DNA of 63,689 bases from Corallococcus interemptor (GTDB lineage Bacteria > Myxococcota > Myxococcia > Myxococcales > Myxococcaceae): assembly GCF_003668875.1 (NCBI RefSeq), contig NZ_RAWM01000042.1, positions 1-63,689 of the forward strand, read 5' to 3'. A program made the translations under genes and the position numbers. The notes below the pieces were generated by a model. It saw only the letters and a program-made list of their open reading frames with translations. It made no database searches and was not told the origin of the DNA. Numbering within the stretch: the first letter of the stretch is position 1; each line of letters opens with the position of its first letter. Below are positions 25,850 to 35,502 of the stretch, piece by piece.

Positions 25850-27837
25850 CTGGCGCGCTGGCGCGGCGGCTCGGACTCCGTGGGCGTGGCGGGGGTCTCC
25901 AGGGGCACGCTGAAGAAGAAGGTGACGCCCCGGCCCGGCTCGCTCTCCACCCAGATGTGGCCGCCGTGGGCCTCCACGATGAGCCGGCTGATGTAGAGCC
26001 CCAGCCCCAGCCCCTTGCCGTCCGCCGAGCGGCCGTCCTCCGTGCGGTAGTACTTGTCGAACAGGCGCGCCGCGTCCCTCGGGGACAGGCCCGTGCCCTG
26101 GTTGGTCACCGACACCACGGCATGGTCGTGCACGGCGGCGAGCCGCACGTCCACCGGCGTCCCCTGGGGGCTGTACTTGAGCGCGTTGGTCAGCAGGTTC
26201 GTCACCACGCGCTCCAACCGCGCCGCGTCCATGGGCACCGGCGGCAGGGAGCCCGTGCGGTGCAGCCGGAAGCGCTCGCGCGCGTCGGGCGGCACGTCGC
26301 GCTCCAGCACCTCCTCCAGGAAGCGGCCCAGGTCGCACGCCTCGCGGCGCAGGTTCACCCGGCCGGACTCCAGCCGCGAGCCCTCCAGCAGCTCCTCGAT
26401 CATCGTGCTCATCCACTCCACGTTGTGGATGATGGCCTGGGCCATGTGGCCCTCGCGCTCCAGCTTCCGCTCGTGCAGCGCGCGCTGGAGCAGGTGGGCG
26501 CGCAGGTTGATGGTGTTCAGCGGGTTGCGCAGGTCGTGGGAGATCAGCCCCACGTACTCCTCGCGCAGCTTCTCCAGGTCCCGGCGCTCGGTGACGTCGC
26601 GCAGGACGGCGATGCGCGTGGCGTCGTCTCCGCCCTCCAGCGGGCTCAAGCGCACCTCCAGCGGCACGCTGGTGCCGTCCTGCCGCTGCCCCGTCACCAG
26701 CCGCCCGCCCGTGGCGCGCGCCGGGCCCTCTCCGGCGGGGGTCGCGCCCTGCAGCCCCTCCGGCACCAGCAGCTCCACCTCGCGGCCCAGCAGCGCTTCG
26801 CGGCGGTAGCCGAAGACGCGCTCGGCCTCCGCGTTGGCGAAGCGCACGTGGCCCGTGGCGTCCACCACCACCATGGGGTCCGGTGCCGTATCCAGGAAGG
26901 TGCGGAAGCGCTCCTCGGAGGCCTCCAGCGCGGCGGTGGCCCGCATGCGCTCCGTATCCAGCACGTCCAGCGCCCGCGCCGCCAGCAGCACCAGCGTGGC
27001 GCCGCCCGCGGCCACCACCGTGGCGAAGAGCGGCAGCTTCGCGTCGTGGCTCAGCCCGCCCGTCAGGTGGATGAGCACCAGCGTCAGCCCCAGCACCGGC
27101 GGCCCCAGCAGCGTCACCGGCACCAGCCGCCGCGCCACGAAGCCGCCCAGCGTGTCCCGGGTGAGCCGCGCCATCAGCCCCTGCTCCGGCCGGGCGCACA
27201 GCGTGCCCATGGCCAGCAGCATCAGCACGCAGGTGGTGTGCAGCCCCATGCTGCGCTCCTGGAAGTACGGCACCGCGGCGGGCGTCACCAGCGGCCCCAG
27301 CAGGAAGCCGTTGAGGCCCGTCAGCGCCGCCATCAGCGCCAGCACCACCAGCCCGTCCGCCCAGGACAGCCGCTGCGGGTGGCCCCGGTCCACCAGCGCC
27401 AGCGCCGGGCCCAGCAGCAGCAGGCACAGCCCCATCAACGGCGACGGCGCGAGCCCCGGCGACGCGGGCACCTCCTCACCGAAGGCGCGCAGGAACAGCG
27501 CGTCCAGGCCTCCGGTGCCCCCGGTGATGACGCCGTCCACGAGGCTCGCCGCGCCCAGCAGGGCCGTGGCCAGGGCCAGCACGGTGCCCAGCCGCTGCAG
27601 GGCGGGGCGGGGTGAGTCCGGCAGGCGCAGGCCCAGCGCGGCCCCACCCAGCAGCAACCCCAGCGCGGCGCTGGGGCGCATGGCGGGGAGCGCGGCGCCC
27701 ATGGACTTGAGGACCATGACATCCAGCGCCCAGCCCACGAGCACGAGCAGCCCCACGAGGCAGGCCGCCACCGAGGAGCTGCGCGCAAGGGCACGGACCA
27801 ACGCCGTGCTTCGTGGCATGGAACGGCCGCTCATCAT
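25846..27837 (-). CDS. Membrane-bound PAS sensor histidine kinase
   Basis: The 663-residue kinase begins with about eight hydrophobic segments (residues about 15-310), a MASE-like integral sensor. A PAS domain follows (about 325-420; [20 protein letters not shown]), then HisKA with phospho-acceptor His434 ([11 protein letters not shown]) and an ATPase core with NALKYS, GTGLS and GLGLGLY boxes. The ATG at 27837 is preceded by GGGGGGACG, the same unusual leader seen before the kinase at 17714. No response regulator is adjacent. It converges on the propeller lipoprotein with a four-base overlap. Confidence 0.92.
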   Translation of the reverse strand: MMSGRSMPRSTALVRALARSSSVAACLVGLLVLVGWALDVMVLKSMGAALPAMRPSAALGLLLGGAALGLRLPDSPRPALQRLGTVLALATALLGAASLVDGVITGGTGGLDALFLRAFGEEVPASPGLAPSPLMGLCLLLLGPALALVDRGHPQRLSWADGLVVLALMAALTGLNGFLLGPLVTPAAVPYFQERSMGLHTTCVLMLLAMGTLCARPEQGLMARLTRDTLGGFVARRLVPVTLLGPPVLGLTLVLIHLTGGLSHDAKLPLFATVVAAGGATLVLLAARALDVLDTERMRATAALEASEERFRTFLDTAPDPMVVVDATGHVRFANAEAERVFGYRREALLGREVELLVPEGLQGATPAGEGPARATGGRLVTGQRQDGTSVPLEVRLSPLEGGDDATRIAVLRDVTERRDLEKLREEYVGLISHDLRNPLNTINLRAHLLQRALHERKLEREGHMAQAIIHNVEWMSTMIEELLEGSRLESGRVNLRREACDLGRFLEEVLERDVPPDARERFRLHRTGSLPPVPMDAARLERVVTNLLTNALKYSPQGTPVDVRLAAVHDHAVVSVTNQGTGLSPRDAARLFDKYYRTEDGRSADGKGLGLGLYISRLIVEAHGGHIWVESEPGRGVTFFFSVPLETPATPTESEPPRQRAS

Positions 27838-27968
27838 CCGCGTCCCCCCGGAACGCCAGCCCTGCATCCTGCCACAACATCCCGTACCGGGGGCCACCCC
27901 GCTATGGGACGCCGGGGTTGGGCGGATGTCCGTCCTAGGCGGGGATGTCAGGCTTGTCCAGGGTTGTG

Positions 27969-28817
27969 TCAGGGTGCGTAACGGCCTGGGTAGACCGTGA
28001 GCACCACTCCCCGTCCGGGGCCCACGTCGACGTTGCGCGGCACGTAGGTGGGACTCCCCTCCACGGACAGCTGGAAGGACGACACCCCGGCGCCCGCGTG
28101 CACGAAGAGGAAGAGCCCGTGGGCCGCCGTGCCGGCGGTGTCCACGGACGTCAGGTCCGCGGACGGGTAGTAGACGCGATCCGCCAGGTCCGCGCGGTCC
28201 AGCGCCACGCGCACGCCGCTCACGGGCTGGCCGTTCAGGTCCACCACGCGCCCCAGCACGAAGCCCGCGGACGCGAGGGTGGCCGCCTTGTCTCCGGTGT
28301 GGCCCTGGAGGCGCGGCGCGCCCACGGCGGCGCCCAGCTGATCCACGAACGCGCCAGGCAGGGCCCAGGCGTGCGCGTCGATGATGTCCGTGCGCGGGCG
28401 GGTGCCGGTGAAGGCGGTGTCGTAGACAATCGTGGTGCTGGGCACGAGCCCGTCGTGCGACAGGCCCACCGCGAGCCCCTGGTGCACGTCGCGCACGGGC
28501 ACGTCGCTGATGCGGAAGGTGCCGTCCTCGGACACCTCGCCGGTGGCGAAGGTGGCGGACGCGTCGTTGACGGCCACGCGCAGGGGCTCCTCCACGGTGA
28601 GCGCCATTCCGGAGAGCGACGCGGGAGCCAGGGCCGAGCCCTCGGCCTCCGGGAACACGCGTGCCTCACCGGTCACGAGGATGCGAAGGTTCTCCAGGTC
28701 CACTGCCTCGGCGTCCTCGGTCCGCACGCCGGGGTCTGGTGTGTATCCGCCGCCGCCACAGGCCCATGCCAACAGCCCGAGCACGGCCCCACCCGCCGCC
28801 CGAATGTAGTGTTTCAT
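27969..28817 (-). CDS. Lipoprotein with carboxypeptidase-regulatory-like domain
   Basis: The 282-residue protein has a lipoprotein signal (MKHYIRAAGGAVLGLLAWAC) and a Gly/Asp linker. Beta-rich sequence follows. A repeated layout of TFRISDVPVRD- and VLGRVVDLNGQPVSGVRVAL-type strands resembles carboxypeptidase-regulatory/CNA-B-like beta-sandwiches, which usually serve binding or structure. No catalytic motif is seen. It is 131 bp downstream of the kinase start on the same strand and probably has its own promoter. Confidence 0.7.
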   Translation of the reverse strand: MKHYIRAAGGAVLGLLAWACGGGGYTPDPGVRTEDAEAVDLENLRILVTGEARVFPEAEGSALAPASLSGMALTVEEPLRVAVNDASATFATGEVSEDGTFRISDVPVRDVHQGLAVGLSHDGLVPSTTIVYDTAFTGTRPRTDIIDAHAWALPGAFVDQLGAAVGAPRLQGHTGDKAATLASAGFVLGRVVDLNGQPVSGVRVALDRADLADRVYYPSADLTSVDTAGTAAHGLFLFVHAGAGVSSFQLSVEGSPTYVPRNVDVGPGRGVVLTVYPGRYAP

Positions 28818-29035
28818 CGGGCGGCAACATCTTCACGGCCCGGGATGGCCGCAATCCGTCCAGGGGCGCCGTCCGTCCCCTTCACGACGCACCGGCGCGC
28901 CGCCGGGCTGGACGCCCCGGACGACGGGCCCTCCGGGTGTTGAAAACACGTCGGCACCGGGAGCCTGCCCTCCGCTGGAAACGGAAGGCCGCGCCCGGTG
29001 CCGCGGGTCACGCCAGGAGGAGGGATGCGGAGCGC

Positions 29036-29965
29036 CTACCAGCGCGACCCGCCGCTGCCGGAGGAGGAAGAAGAACCGGAGCTCCTGCCGGTGTTCCAAC
29101 CGCCACCGCTGCTGCCGCTGCTCCGGCCGCCGCCGCTGCTGCCGCCGCCGCTGCTCCGGCCGCCGCTGCTGCCGCTGCTGCTGCTGCCCGAGGAGTCCCA
29201 CCCACCGCTGCTCCGGCCGCCGCTGTTGCCGCTGCCGCTGCTGCCGCCGGAGTTGCCCCGGCCGCCGGAGTTGCCACGGTCGTTGTCGCGGTCGTCATCG
29301 CGGCTCTTGCTGGCCGGCGTGTTCCAGCCGCCGCTGTTGCCGCGGCCGTTGTCCCGGTCATTGTCCCGGTCGTTGTCGGAGGGGGCGACGTTGTTGCCAC
29401 GGCCCCAGCCGGAGCCGCTGGGAGGCCGGGCGCCGGTGCCCGTGCCGCCCGGGGGCGGGTTGCGGCCCTGGTTCACGGGAGCCGGAGCGGGCCGGGGAGA
29501 GGGGGCGATGTTGTTGCGGCCACCGCGGACCGCGGAGGCGTCGTGGCTGTTGTTCCAGCGGTAGCCCCGGCTGCCGCGGTCGTACGTGTAGCCCGCGCCC
29601 CACGAGCCGCGCGGGTAGTAGTCGTGCTGGTGGCGGCCGTGGAGGTTGCAGTACCCGCCGCTGGCGATGGGGTGGTAGTCCCAGTACCAGACCACCGTCG
29701 GGCCCCGGTAGTAGTAGACGTCGTCCGTGTAGACGTAGGACGTCGTGGGCGGCTGGTAGTCATGGACGTGGGCGTAGTCCTCCGGGCACCAGCCACCGCC
29801 GTAGTCGTCCGGCACGGGGTGCGCTCCGGCGAACCGGTACTCCGCCACGGGCGCGGGGGCGACGTAGGCCACGCGGCGGACGGGGCGGTGCGAGTGGGCC
29901 TCGACGACACAGCCCGTCCCCATCAGCAGGGCCACGGGGACGACCAGGGCGAGCAAGCGGTTCAT
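29036..29965 (-). CDS. Lipoprotein with long Gly/Ser/Asn/Arg low-complexity tail
   Basis: The 309-residue product starts with a lipoprotein signal (MNRLLALVVPVALLMGTGC). The next 120 residues are rich in Tyr, His and Trp (VYTDDVYYYRGPTVVWYWDY). From about residue 150 the sequence becomes a disordered, Asn/Arg/Asp-repeat (DNDRDNDRDNGRGN and variants) and then a Gly/Ser-repeat tail to the end. The tail is encoded by CCG/GCT-like triplet repeats on the plus strand, prone to slippage. A surface-exposed adhesive or matrix role is possible but not shown. Confidence 0.75.
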   Translation of the reverse strand: MNRLLALVVPVALLMGTGCVVEAHSHRPVRRVAYVAPAPVAEYRFAGAHPVPDDYGGGWCPEDYAHVHDYQPPTTSYVYTDDVYYYRGPTVVWYWDYHPIASGGYCNLHGRHQHDYYPRGSWGAGYTYDRGSRGYRWNNSHDASAVRGGRNNIAPSPRPAPAPVNQGRNPPPGGTGTGARPPSGSGWGRGNNVAPSDNDRDNDRDNGRGNSGGWNTPASKSRDDDRDNDRGNSGGRGNSGGSSGSGNSGGRSSGGWDSSGSSSSGSSGGRSSGGGSSGGGRSSGSSGGGWNTGRSSGSSSSSGSGGSRW

Positions 29966-30149
29966 GGTGGATCTCCTGGCGCGGAAGTGGACCCTCAAAG
30001 CGTCCCGCTCCGCAACCCTCTGCCCCCTCCGACGCAGGGGTGTCCCGGAAATTCATCCGGCGTGCCCGCTCGCCGGCAAGGGGAGGGGCCCGCCTGATAT
30101 GACACCCGGAGCGCGGCCCCCGGGACGCCGCGCCGGGGAGACGGAACAG

Positions 30150-31130
30150 ATGTCGGATGTGGATTTCGGACGCGCGATGGGTGCGCACTGCGCGCTGCAC
30201 CCGGTGCTGGAGGCCACGGGCACCTGCGCGCGCTGCGGCAACTTCACCTGCAACGCGTGCAACCAGGACGGCACGTCGCGCTACTGCCCCACGTGCCGGG
30301 AGCGCTCCGGCGACGCGTTCCCCCTGGGGCGCGAGACGTGGTCCTTCAGCCAGCTGTGGGACGTGTGCTGGCCGGCGTTCCAGCGCGAGTGGGCCATGCT
30401 GTCGCTGTCGGTGCTCGTCATGCTGGGCGTGTCCCTGGGCGCGCAGCTGCTCATCAACGTGGGCACGGCCATTGGCGCGGCGGCGGACAGCGTCGTGCTC
30501 ACCGTGGTGCTGAGCATGGTGGGGCTCGTGGCCCACCAGCTGGTGCAGGGGCTGGTGCAGCTGGGCATGGTGCGCGTGTGCTTCGACGTGCTGAAGGGAG
30601 GCCGCGCGAACGTGGAGCGCCTCTTCAGCCAGATGAACAAGGCGGTGCCCTACGCGCTGACCATGACGCTCGTCTTCGTCATCGTGCTGGTTCCGCTGGC
30701 CCTGCTCATCTTCCTGAGCATCCTCGCGTTCGTGGGCACGGGCCTGATGGACAGCTTCAGCCTGAAATCAGGCTACTCGTACCAGTTCTTGGACGCGCTG
30801 GTGCCCTTCCTGGGCGTCATGGGCCTGGGGTTCCTGGTGCTGGTGGGGCCTCTCACGTACCTGATGCTGCCGCTGTACCTGGTCCAGCCGGAGCTCGTGT
30901 TCCACGACGCGCCGCCCTCGCCCTTGGAGGTGCTGCGCCGCAGCTGGGCGGCGGCGCGCGGCCAGCGGCTCTCCATGTTCGCCGTGGCGCTGGCGTCGGG
31001 CGCCATCATGCTGGCGGGGTTCTTCGTGTGCTGCGTGGGGGTGATCCCCGCCATGGCCCTGGTCCAGCTGCTCACCGCGGGGATGTACCTGGCCGTGCGC
31101 TCACCCTGGGACGAGAGCGCGAGCTCCTGA
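30150..31130 (+). CDS. Membrane protein with N-terminal zinc-ribbon-like motif
   Basis: The 326-residue protein opens with a Cys/His cluster (CALHPVLEATGTCARCGNF, then CNACNQ and YCPTCRER), a B-box-like zinc site within the first 45 residues. Five or six hydrophobic helices follow (for example LSLSVLVMLGVSLGAQLLI, LVFVIVLVPLALLIFLSILA and VMGLGFLVLVGPLTYLML). It resembles DUF-type membrane proteins common in myxobacteria, with no known role. The ATG at 30150 is chosen; an in-frame ATG at 30099 would add 17 residues. It converges on the DsbA-like gene. Confidence 0.7.
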   Translation: MSDVDFGRAMGAHCALHPVLEATGTCARCGNFTCNACNQDGTSRYCPTCRERSGDAFPLGRETWSFSQLWDVCWPAFQREWAMLSLSVLVMLGVSLGAQLLINVGTAIGAAADSVVLTVVLSMVGLVAHQLVQGLVQLGMVRVCFDVLKGGRANVERLFSQMNKAVPYALTMTLVFVIVLVPLALLIFLSILAFVGTGLMDSFSLKSGYSYQFLDALVPFLGVMGLGFLVLVGPLTYLMLPLYLVQPELVFHDAPPSPLEVLRRSWAAARGQRLSMFAVALASGAIMLAGFFVCCVGVIPAMALVQLLTAGMYLAVRSPWDESASS

Positions 31131-31139
31131 CCCAGGGCG

Positions 31140-31172
31140 GAGCGGCTGGGGCCTTCAGTGCACCAGCCGCTC
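31140..31172. terminator. Bidirectional hairpin between convergent genes
   Basis: GAGCGGCTGG (31140-31149) and CCAGCCGCTC (31163-31172) pair perfectly over 10 bp with a 13-base loop. The structure starts 10 bp after the membrane-protein stop and includes the last codons of the DsbA-like gene, so it probably ends both transcripts. No clear T-run follows. Confidence 0.6.
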
Positions 31173-31826
31173 GGAGGAACCCGAGCGGGGCACGGCCACC
31201 TTGCCCAGGCACGCGAGGATGTGCTCGCGGTACTCGGACAGCTCGCGCAGGCCGCACAGCATCCAGCGGCCGCCAATCACCAGCGTGGGCACGCCGCGCA
31301 CGCCGCGGCTGCCGGCCAGCCGGTGCTCGTCGTAGATGAGCCGGCGCGTCTCCTCCGACCGGAAGGCCGCGGAGAACTGGTTCATGGACAGGCCCACACG
31401 CGACGCCAGCTCGAACACGACATCCGAGCGGGACACGTTCACGCCCTGCTCCAGCGCGGCGCGCTGCATGGACCGCGCGAGGAAGGCCCGCGCCTGGGGC
31501 CCCTGGAGCCGCGCTGCCTCCAGTGCCGCCAGCGCCGGAACGCTGGAGCGTGGCGGATCACCGCCGAGCCACAGGTCCGTGGAGAGCAGCGCGGCCGTGG
31601 GGTCGGTTTCGCGCTGTGCGCGCTTCACCTCTTCCACCAGCCCGCGCACTTCGCGCTCCGTGGGCAACACGTCGTGCAGACGCAAGGGGTAGGGACGCAC
31701 GCTCCAGCGGACGGCGTCGCCAAACTCCTGGCGAAGCACCTCCAACCGTTGGTCGGCGAGGTAGCACCAGGCACAAAGCACATCCTGGTAGACGGTGATC
31801 TGCAGCGGCTTGTGCAGCGTTTTCAT
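31155..31826 (-). CDS. DsbA-family thioredoxin-fold oxidoreductase
   Basis: The 223-residue protein starts MKTLHKPLQITVYQDVLCAW with a CAWC redox motif near residue 18 and a cis-Pro region (RGVRGVPTLVIGGRWML). An inserted helical domain lies between, as in DsbA and 2-hydroxychromene-2-carboxylate isomerase relatives (FrnE type). No signal peptide is present, which points to a cytoplasmic oxidoreductase of the FrnE branch and not periplasmic DsbA. Upstream in-frame sequence to 31979 is not protein-like. Substrate unknown. Confidence 0.85.
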   Translation of the reverse strand: MKTLHKPLQITVYQDVLCAWCYLADQRLEVLRQEFGDAVRWSVRPYPLRLHDVLPTEREVRGLVEEVKRAQRETDPTAALLSTDLWLGGDPPRSSVPALAALEAARLQGPQARAFLARSMQRAALEQGVNVSRSDVVFELASRVGLSMNQFSAAFRSEETRRLIYDEHRLAGSRGVRGVPTLVIGGRWMLCGLRELSEYREHILACLGKVAVPRSGSSERLVH

Positions 31827-31971
31827 CGGGGGTCGCCAGATTAGAGGCGCATCCCCGCCGCTGCCAACACCCACGGACAAACCACGCCCGGATGCATTCC
31901 CGTATTCCTGAGGAGCATCCAAGGCACCGTGCGCACCGTGAAGTCCCGCACGCACGCCACGGAGCAGGCGG

Positions 31972-32002
31972 GCAGGCACGCAGATGCTGCTCGCGTGCCT
32001 GC
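31972..32002 (-). terminator. Hairpin downstream of the RimK-like gene
   Basis: GCAGGCACGC (31972-31981) and GCGTGCCTGC (31993-32002) form a perfect 10-bp stem with an 11-base loop, 19 bp beyond the RimK-like stop on the minus strand. There is no T-run on that strand, so efficiency is uncertain. Confidence 0.5.
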
Positions 32003-32021
32003 TCTCACCACAACATCTCGT

Positions 32022-33041
32022 TCAGGAAGCTCGGCCGGCCCGCGTGCGCAGCACGCTTCCCCGGGTCCCCGCGTACACCAACGCGTGCTCCACGATGTGC
32101 CCCGCGATGTCCTGACCGGTGGCGCCCTCCAGTCCCTCGAAGCCGGGGCTGGAGTTGATCTCCATCAGGCGCGGGCCCTCACGGCCCTCCAGCATGTCCA
32201 CGCCCGCGACCTCCAGGCCAATGATGCGCGCCGCCTTCACCGCGGCCTCCACGTAGTCCGGGGGCAGGGTGATGGCGCGGCCCTCGCCGCCGCGGTGGAT
32301 GTTGGAGCGGAACTCGCCCTTCTTCGCCTTGCGGCGCATGGCGCCCACCACGGTGTCGCCCACCACCAGCGCGCGCACGTCGCGGCCCTCGCTCTCCGCG
32401 ACGAACTCCTGCAGGACGATCTCCTGGCCCAGGTCCCAGAAGGTGTCGAGGATGGTCTGCACCTCCGGCAGCGTGTGGGCGATCATCACGCCCACGCCCT
32501 GGGTGCCCTTGATCAGCTTGATGATGACGGGCAGGCCGCCCACCTCCTGCACCAGCTTGCGAACGTTGCCGCGGTCGTGCGCCATCACCGTCCTGGGCAT
32601 GTCCAGCCCCGCGCGCGCGAGGAACTGGAGCGCGCGCAGCTTGTCGCGGCTCCGCGCGATGGCGGTGGGCGGGTTGAGGACGGGCACGTCCATCATCTCG
32701 AAGTGGTTCACCACCGCCAGGCCGTACGCGGTGATGGACGCGCCAATGCGCGGAATCACCACGTCCACGCCCTGCACCTCCGCGCCGCGGTAGGTCATGC
32801 GCGGCTTGCCGCGGGCCAGCAGCAGGCAGCAGCGCAGCGTGTCGAACACGAGCGCCCGGTGGCCCCGGGCCTTGATGGCCTCCACCAGCCGGCGGGTCGA
32901 GTACAGCGAGCGCTTGCGGGACAGGATGGCCACGGTCTTCTTCACGCGCGGCCGCTTGGGTCGCGGTGCGTCAGCGCGCTCGGGTGCCTGCGCGCCAGGC
33001 GGGACGGGCGCCTTCTTCGGCTGGGCTTTTCGGGGGGGCAT
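32022..33041 (-). CDS. rimK: RimK-family ATP-grasp ligase
   Basis: The 339-residue protein has a basic, Pro-rich N-terminal extension (about 35 residues), then the RimK layout: an N-terminal alpha/beta domain (KKTVAILSRKRSLYSTRRLV), an ATP-grasp lid (LPVIIKLIKGTQGVGVMIAH), and metal-binding ends (GVDMLEGREGPRLMEINSSP). These catalyse ATP-dependent addition of an amino acid, typically Glu, to a carboxyl group. In Escherichia coli RimK modifies ribosomal protein S6; here the target is not evident. It is divergent from the FHA-activator gene, 77 bp away. Confidence 0.88.
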   Translation of the reverse strand: MPPRKAQPKKAPVPPGAQAPERADAPRPKRPRVKKTVAILSRKRSLYSTRRLVEAIKARGHRALVFDTLRCCLLLARGKPRMTYRGAEVQGVDVVIPRIGASITAYGLAVVNHFEMMDVPVLNPPTAIARSRDKLRALQFLARAGLDMPRTVMAHDRGNVRKLVQEVGGLPVIIKLIKGTQGVGVMIAHTLPEVQTILDTFWDLGQEIVLQEFVAESEGRDVRALVVGDTVVGAMRRKAKKGEFRSNIHRGGEGRAITLPPDYVEAAVKAARIIGLEVAGVDMLEGREGPRLMEINSSPGFEGLEGATGQDIAGHIVEHALVYAGTRGSVLRTRAGRAS

Positions 33042-33118
33042 GCGGGGCGCGGGACACTAGCACGCACGGGCATGGAGGCACGGTGGGTGGGCACCCTTTG
33101 CTATCCTCGCGTTCACTG

Positions 33119-34555
33119 ATGACCGCCTCCAACCCCCATCCCGACGACATCCACACCAATCCCGGAGACGTCGGGCTCGAACTGTCGTCCCAGTCCCCCC
33201 TCCTGGGAGAGACGCTGGTGGTGGATCCGCGCGCCAGCGTGAAGCTGCACAAGTGCCGGCTGCTGGTGACGTCGGGGCCGGACACCGGGCGCTCCATGGC
33301 CAGCGACAAGGAGCGGCTTCGCTGCGGGGCCCACCCGGGCAACGACCTGGTGCTGGTGGAGGACCGCACCGCCAGCCGCCACCACTTTGAAGTGCAGTAC
33401 ACCGAGCGCGGCTACCTCCTGGTGGACCTCAACTCCACCAACGGCACCTTCCTGGACGGCCGCCGCATCGAAAGGGCCTACCTGTCCCCGGGCTCGCAGA
33501 TCCGCGCCGGCTCCTCCGTCATCACCTTCGCGCCCCTGGATGAAGAGGTGGCGGTGGAGCCCGACCGCGAGGGCGAGCTGTGCGGCATGGTGGGCCAGAG
33601 CGTGAAGATGCGGCAGGTGTTCGGGCTGATCAAACGCATCGCGCCCATGGACGTCTCCGTCATCATCCAGGGGGAGACGGGCACCGGGAAGGAGCTGGTC
33701 TCCAGCGCCATCCATGAGCTGTCCGGCCGCAAGAAGGGCCCCATGGTGGTGCTGGACTGCGGCGCCATTCCGCCCAACCTCATCGAAAGCGAGCTGTTCG
33801 GCCATGAGAAGGGCGCCTTCACCGGCGCCACCGCCAGCCGCCCCGGCGCCTTCGAGCGTGCGCAGGGCGGCACCATCTTCCTGGACGAACTGGGCGAGCT
33901 GCGCCTGGACCTGCAGCCCAAGCTCCTGCGCGTGCTGGAGAACCGCGAGGTGCGCCGGGTGGGCGGCAACGACGTCATCGAGGTGGACTGCCGGGTCATC
34001 GCCGCGACCCACCGCGACCTGGTGAAGGAGATCGCCCAGGGCAACTTCCGCGAGGACCTCTACTTCCGCCTGTCCGTCATCCACATCCAGCTGCCGCCCC
34101 TGCGCCAGCGCCGGGACGACATCCCGCTCATCCTCAAGCAGGCGCTGGCGGAGCCGGAGGTGGTGGAGACGCACGGCCGCAAGCGCTTCTCCGCGGAGGC
34201 CCTGGGGCTGCTCATGGCCTACCCCTGGCCCGGCAACGTGCGCGAGCTGATGAACGTCCTCTCCCACGTGCTGACCTTCTCCGACGAGGGCGAGGAGATA
34301 TTGCCCTCCCATCTGCCCCCGCGCGTCCGGGGTCAGGCCCGCGAGGGGCCGCTGCCCTTCAACGAGCACCTGGCCTTCAAGGACGCCAAGGAGCAGCTGC
34401 TGGAGAACTTCGAGCGCGAGTACGTCACCAGCGTCCTCACCCGCTGCGAGGGCAACCTGTCCCGCGCCGCCCGGGAGAGCGGGCTGCACCGCAAGTCCAT
34501 CGAGCGGCTGGTGAAGAAGTATCAGCTGGACGCGAAGGGGCTGAAACCCCGCTGA
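33119..34555 (+). CDS. Sigma54-dependent activator with N-terminal FHA domain
   Basis: The 478-residue regulator has an FHA domain (about 45-140; LRCGAHPGNDLVLVEDRTAS, then SRHHFEV and NSTNGTFLDG), which reads phosphothreonine. An AAA+ domain follows (about 160-390) with Walker A GETGTGKE, the GAFTGA loop that contacts sigma54 and Walker B TIFLDELGEL. The C-terminal Fis-type helix-turn-helix (about 430-470; NLSRAARESGLHRKSIERLV) binds DNA. It therefore links Ser/Thr kinase signalling to sigma54 transcription. Its stop is 158 bp before a TadE-like operon, the likely target. The ATG at 33119 is the first that gives a normal N-terminus. Confidence 0.95.
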   Translation: MTASNPHPDDIHTNPGDVGLELSSQSPLLGETLVVDPRASVKLHKCRLLVTSGPDTGRSMASDKERLRCGAHPGNDLVLVEDRTASRHHFEVQYTERGYLLVDLNSTNGTFLDGRRIERAYLSPGSQIRAGSSVITFAPLDEEVAVEPDREGELCGMVGQSVKMRQVFGLIKRIAPMDVSVIIQGETGTGKELVSSAIHELSGRKKGPMVVLDCGAIPPNLIESELFGHEKGAFTGATASRPGAFERAQGGTIFLDELGELRLDLQPKLLRVLENREVRRVGGNDVIEVDCRVIAATHRDLVKEIAQGNFREDLYFRLSVIHIQLPPLRQRRDDIPLILKQALAEPEVVETHGRKRFSAEALGLLMAYPWPGNVRELMNVLSHVLTFSDEGEEILPSHLPPRVRGQAREGPLPFNEHLAFKDAKEQLLENFEREYVTSVLTRCEGNLSRAARESGLHRKSIERLVKKYQLDAKGLKPR

Positions 34556-34623
34556 GACAGCGCTGTCACACGGTTTCAGTCAGGGTGTCACACCTGCCTG
34601 GGAAGTTTCCCAAGAGCGCTGTC
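34556..34623 (+). promoter_or_regulatory. Repeated elements before the TadE-like operon
   Basis: Within 70 bp lie the palindrome GACAGCGCTGTC (34556-34567), two copies of TGTCACAC (34564-34571 and 34586-34593, 22 bp or two helical turns apart), and a second AGCGCTGTC (34615-34623). This clustering and helical phasing is typical of enhancer sites for sigma54 activators. No clear TGGCAC-N5-TTGC promoter is visible by eye further right. The activator ending at 34555 is the obvious candidate binder. Confidence 0.5.
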
Positions 34624-34713
34624 CTCTGAGACAATCCGGGTCCCCCCTCGGACCCCGACGCGGTGTGTCGGCGGTCACTTGACGGATACTGCGAGATTCC
34701 CCCCTCCCGCAGG

Positions 34714-35502
34714 ATGAGTCTCCGTATGCGCGCACGTTCCCCCCGTGAAGCAGGCGAGTCCGGCCAGGCCGCGGTCGAGTCAGCCATCACCTTGCCGCTC
34801 GTGGTCTTCCTCGTGCTGGGGACGCTGCAGCTCTTCCTGATGATGCAGGGCCGCCTGATGGCGGAGTACGCGGTCTTCCGCGCCACGCGCGTGGGCAGCG
34901 TGCGGCACGGCGACTGCGAGGCGATGACGCACGCGGCGGTCGTGGCGCTTCTGCCCAGCTTCTATTCGTACCTGGGCGGCGGTGGTGGCGGCACGCCGGG
35001 CCAGCGGCTGGCGGCGGCCTTCGCGGCGCGCCGCAACAACGCCTTCAACCAGTTCCGCTACGTGCCGGGGCCGGATGGCAACCACGACGGCCAAATCCTG
35101 TGGCTCATCCGTGAGAGCCCCTTCGCGGGGTCGGTCCCCGACGACGACGGCCACTTCGACCAGTTCGACGCGGACATCCGGCGCCTGGAGATGCGGCTCA
35201 TCTACTGGTTCCCGCTGAAGATTCCGTTCGCGGACTGGGTCATCAGCCGCATGGTCCTGGCCCGCTGGGGCTGGCAGGACTACACGGCGCAGAACCCGCT
35301 GATGCTCACGCAGAAGGCGCAGTGGCAGCAGACCGAGGTCCTCAACGTGGAGGCGGCGATCCGCGCGGAGGTCATGGCCCGGTTCGCCGTGAAACAGTAC
35401 GTGATGCCCATCCAGGCGTCCGCCTCGCTGCGAATGATGACGCCGTTGCAGCGGCGCTACTTCACCACCCAGAACTGCGCTCCGGCCCCGGAGGTCCTAT
35501 GA
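34714..35502 (+). CDS. TadE-like pilus assembly protein
   Basis: The 262-residue protein has a basic N-terminus, then GQAAVESAITLPLVVFLVLG, the TadE-type pseudopilin-like segment with the conserved Glu five residues after the small-residue start of the hydrophobic helix. The rest is exported. TadE proteins are processed by a prepilin peptidase and assist Flp/Tad pilus assembly. It is the first gene of a four-gene operon with ATGA overlaps and follows the FHA activator. No TadA ATPase or TadV peptidase is in the window, so the machinery must be elsewhere. Confidence 0.75.
   Translation: MSLRMRARSPREAGESGQAAVESAITLPLVVFLVLGTLQLFLMMQGRLMAEYAVFRATRVGSVRHGDCEAMTHAAVVALLPSFYSYLGGGGGGTPGQRLAAAFAARRNNAFNQFRYVPGPDGNHDGQILWLIRESPFAGSVPDDDGHFDQFDADIRRLEMRLIYWFPLKIPFADWVISRMVLARWGWQDYTAQNPLMLTQKAQWQQTEVLNVEAAIRAEVMARFAVKQYVMPIQASASLRMMTPLQRRYFTTQNCAPAPEVL

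Noticed and set aside
28998-29564. Leu/Pro-rich open frame on the plus strand
   Set aside because: It reads the complementary triplet repeats of the Gly/Ser-rich lipoprotein; the minus frame has a signal peptide and extends beyond the repeats.
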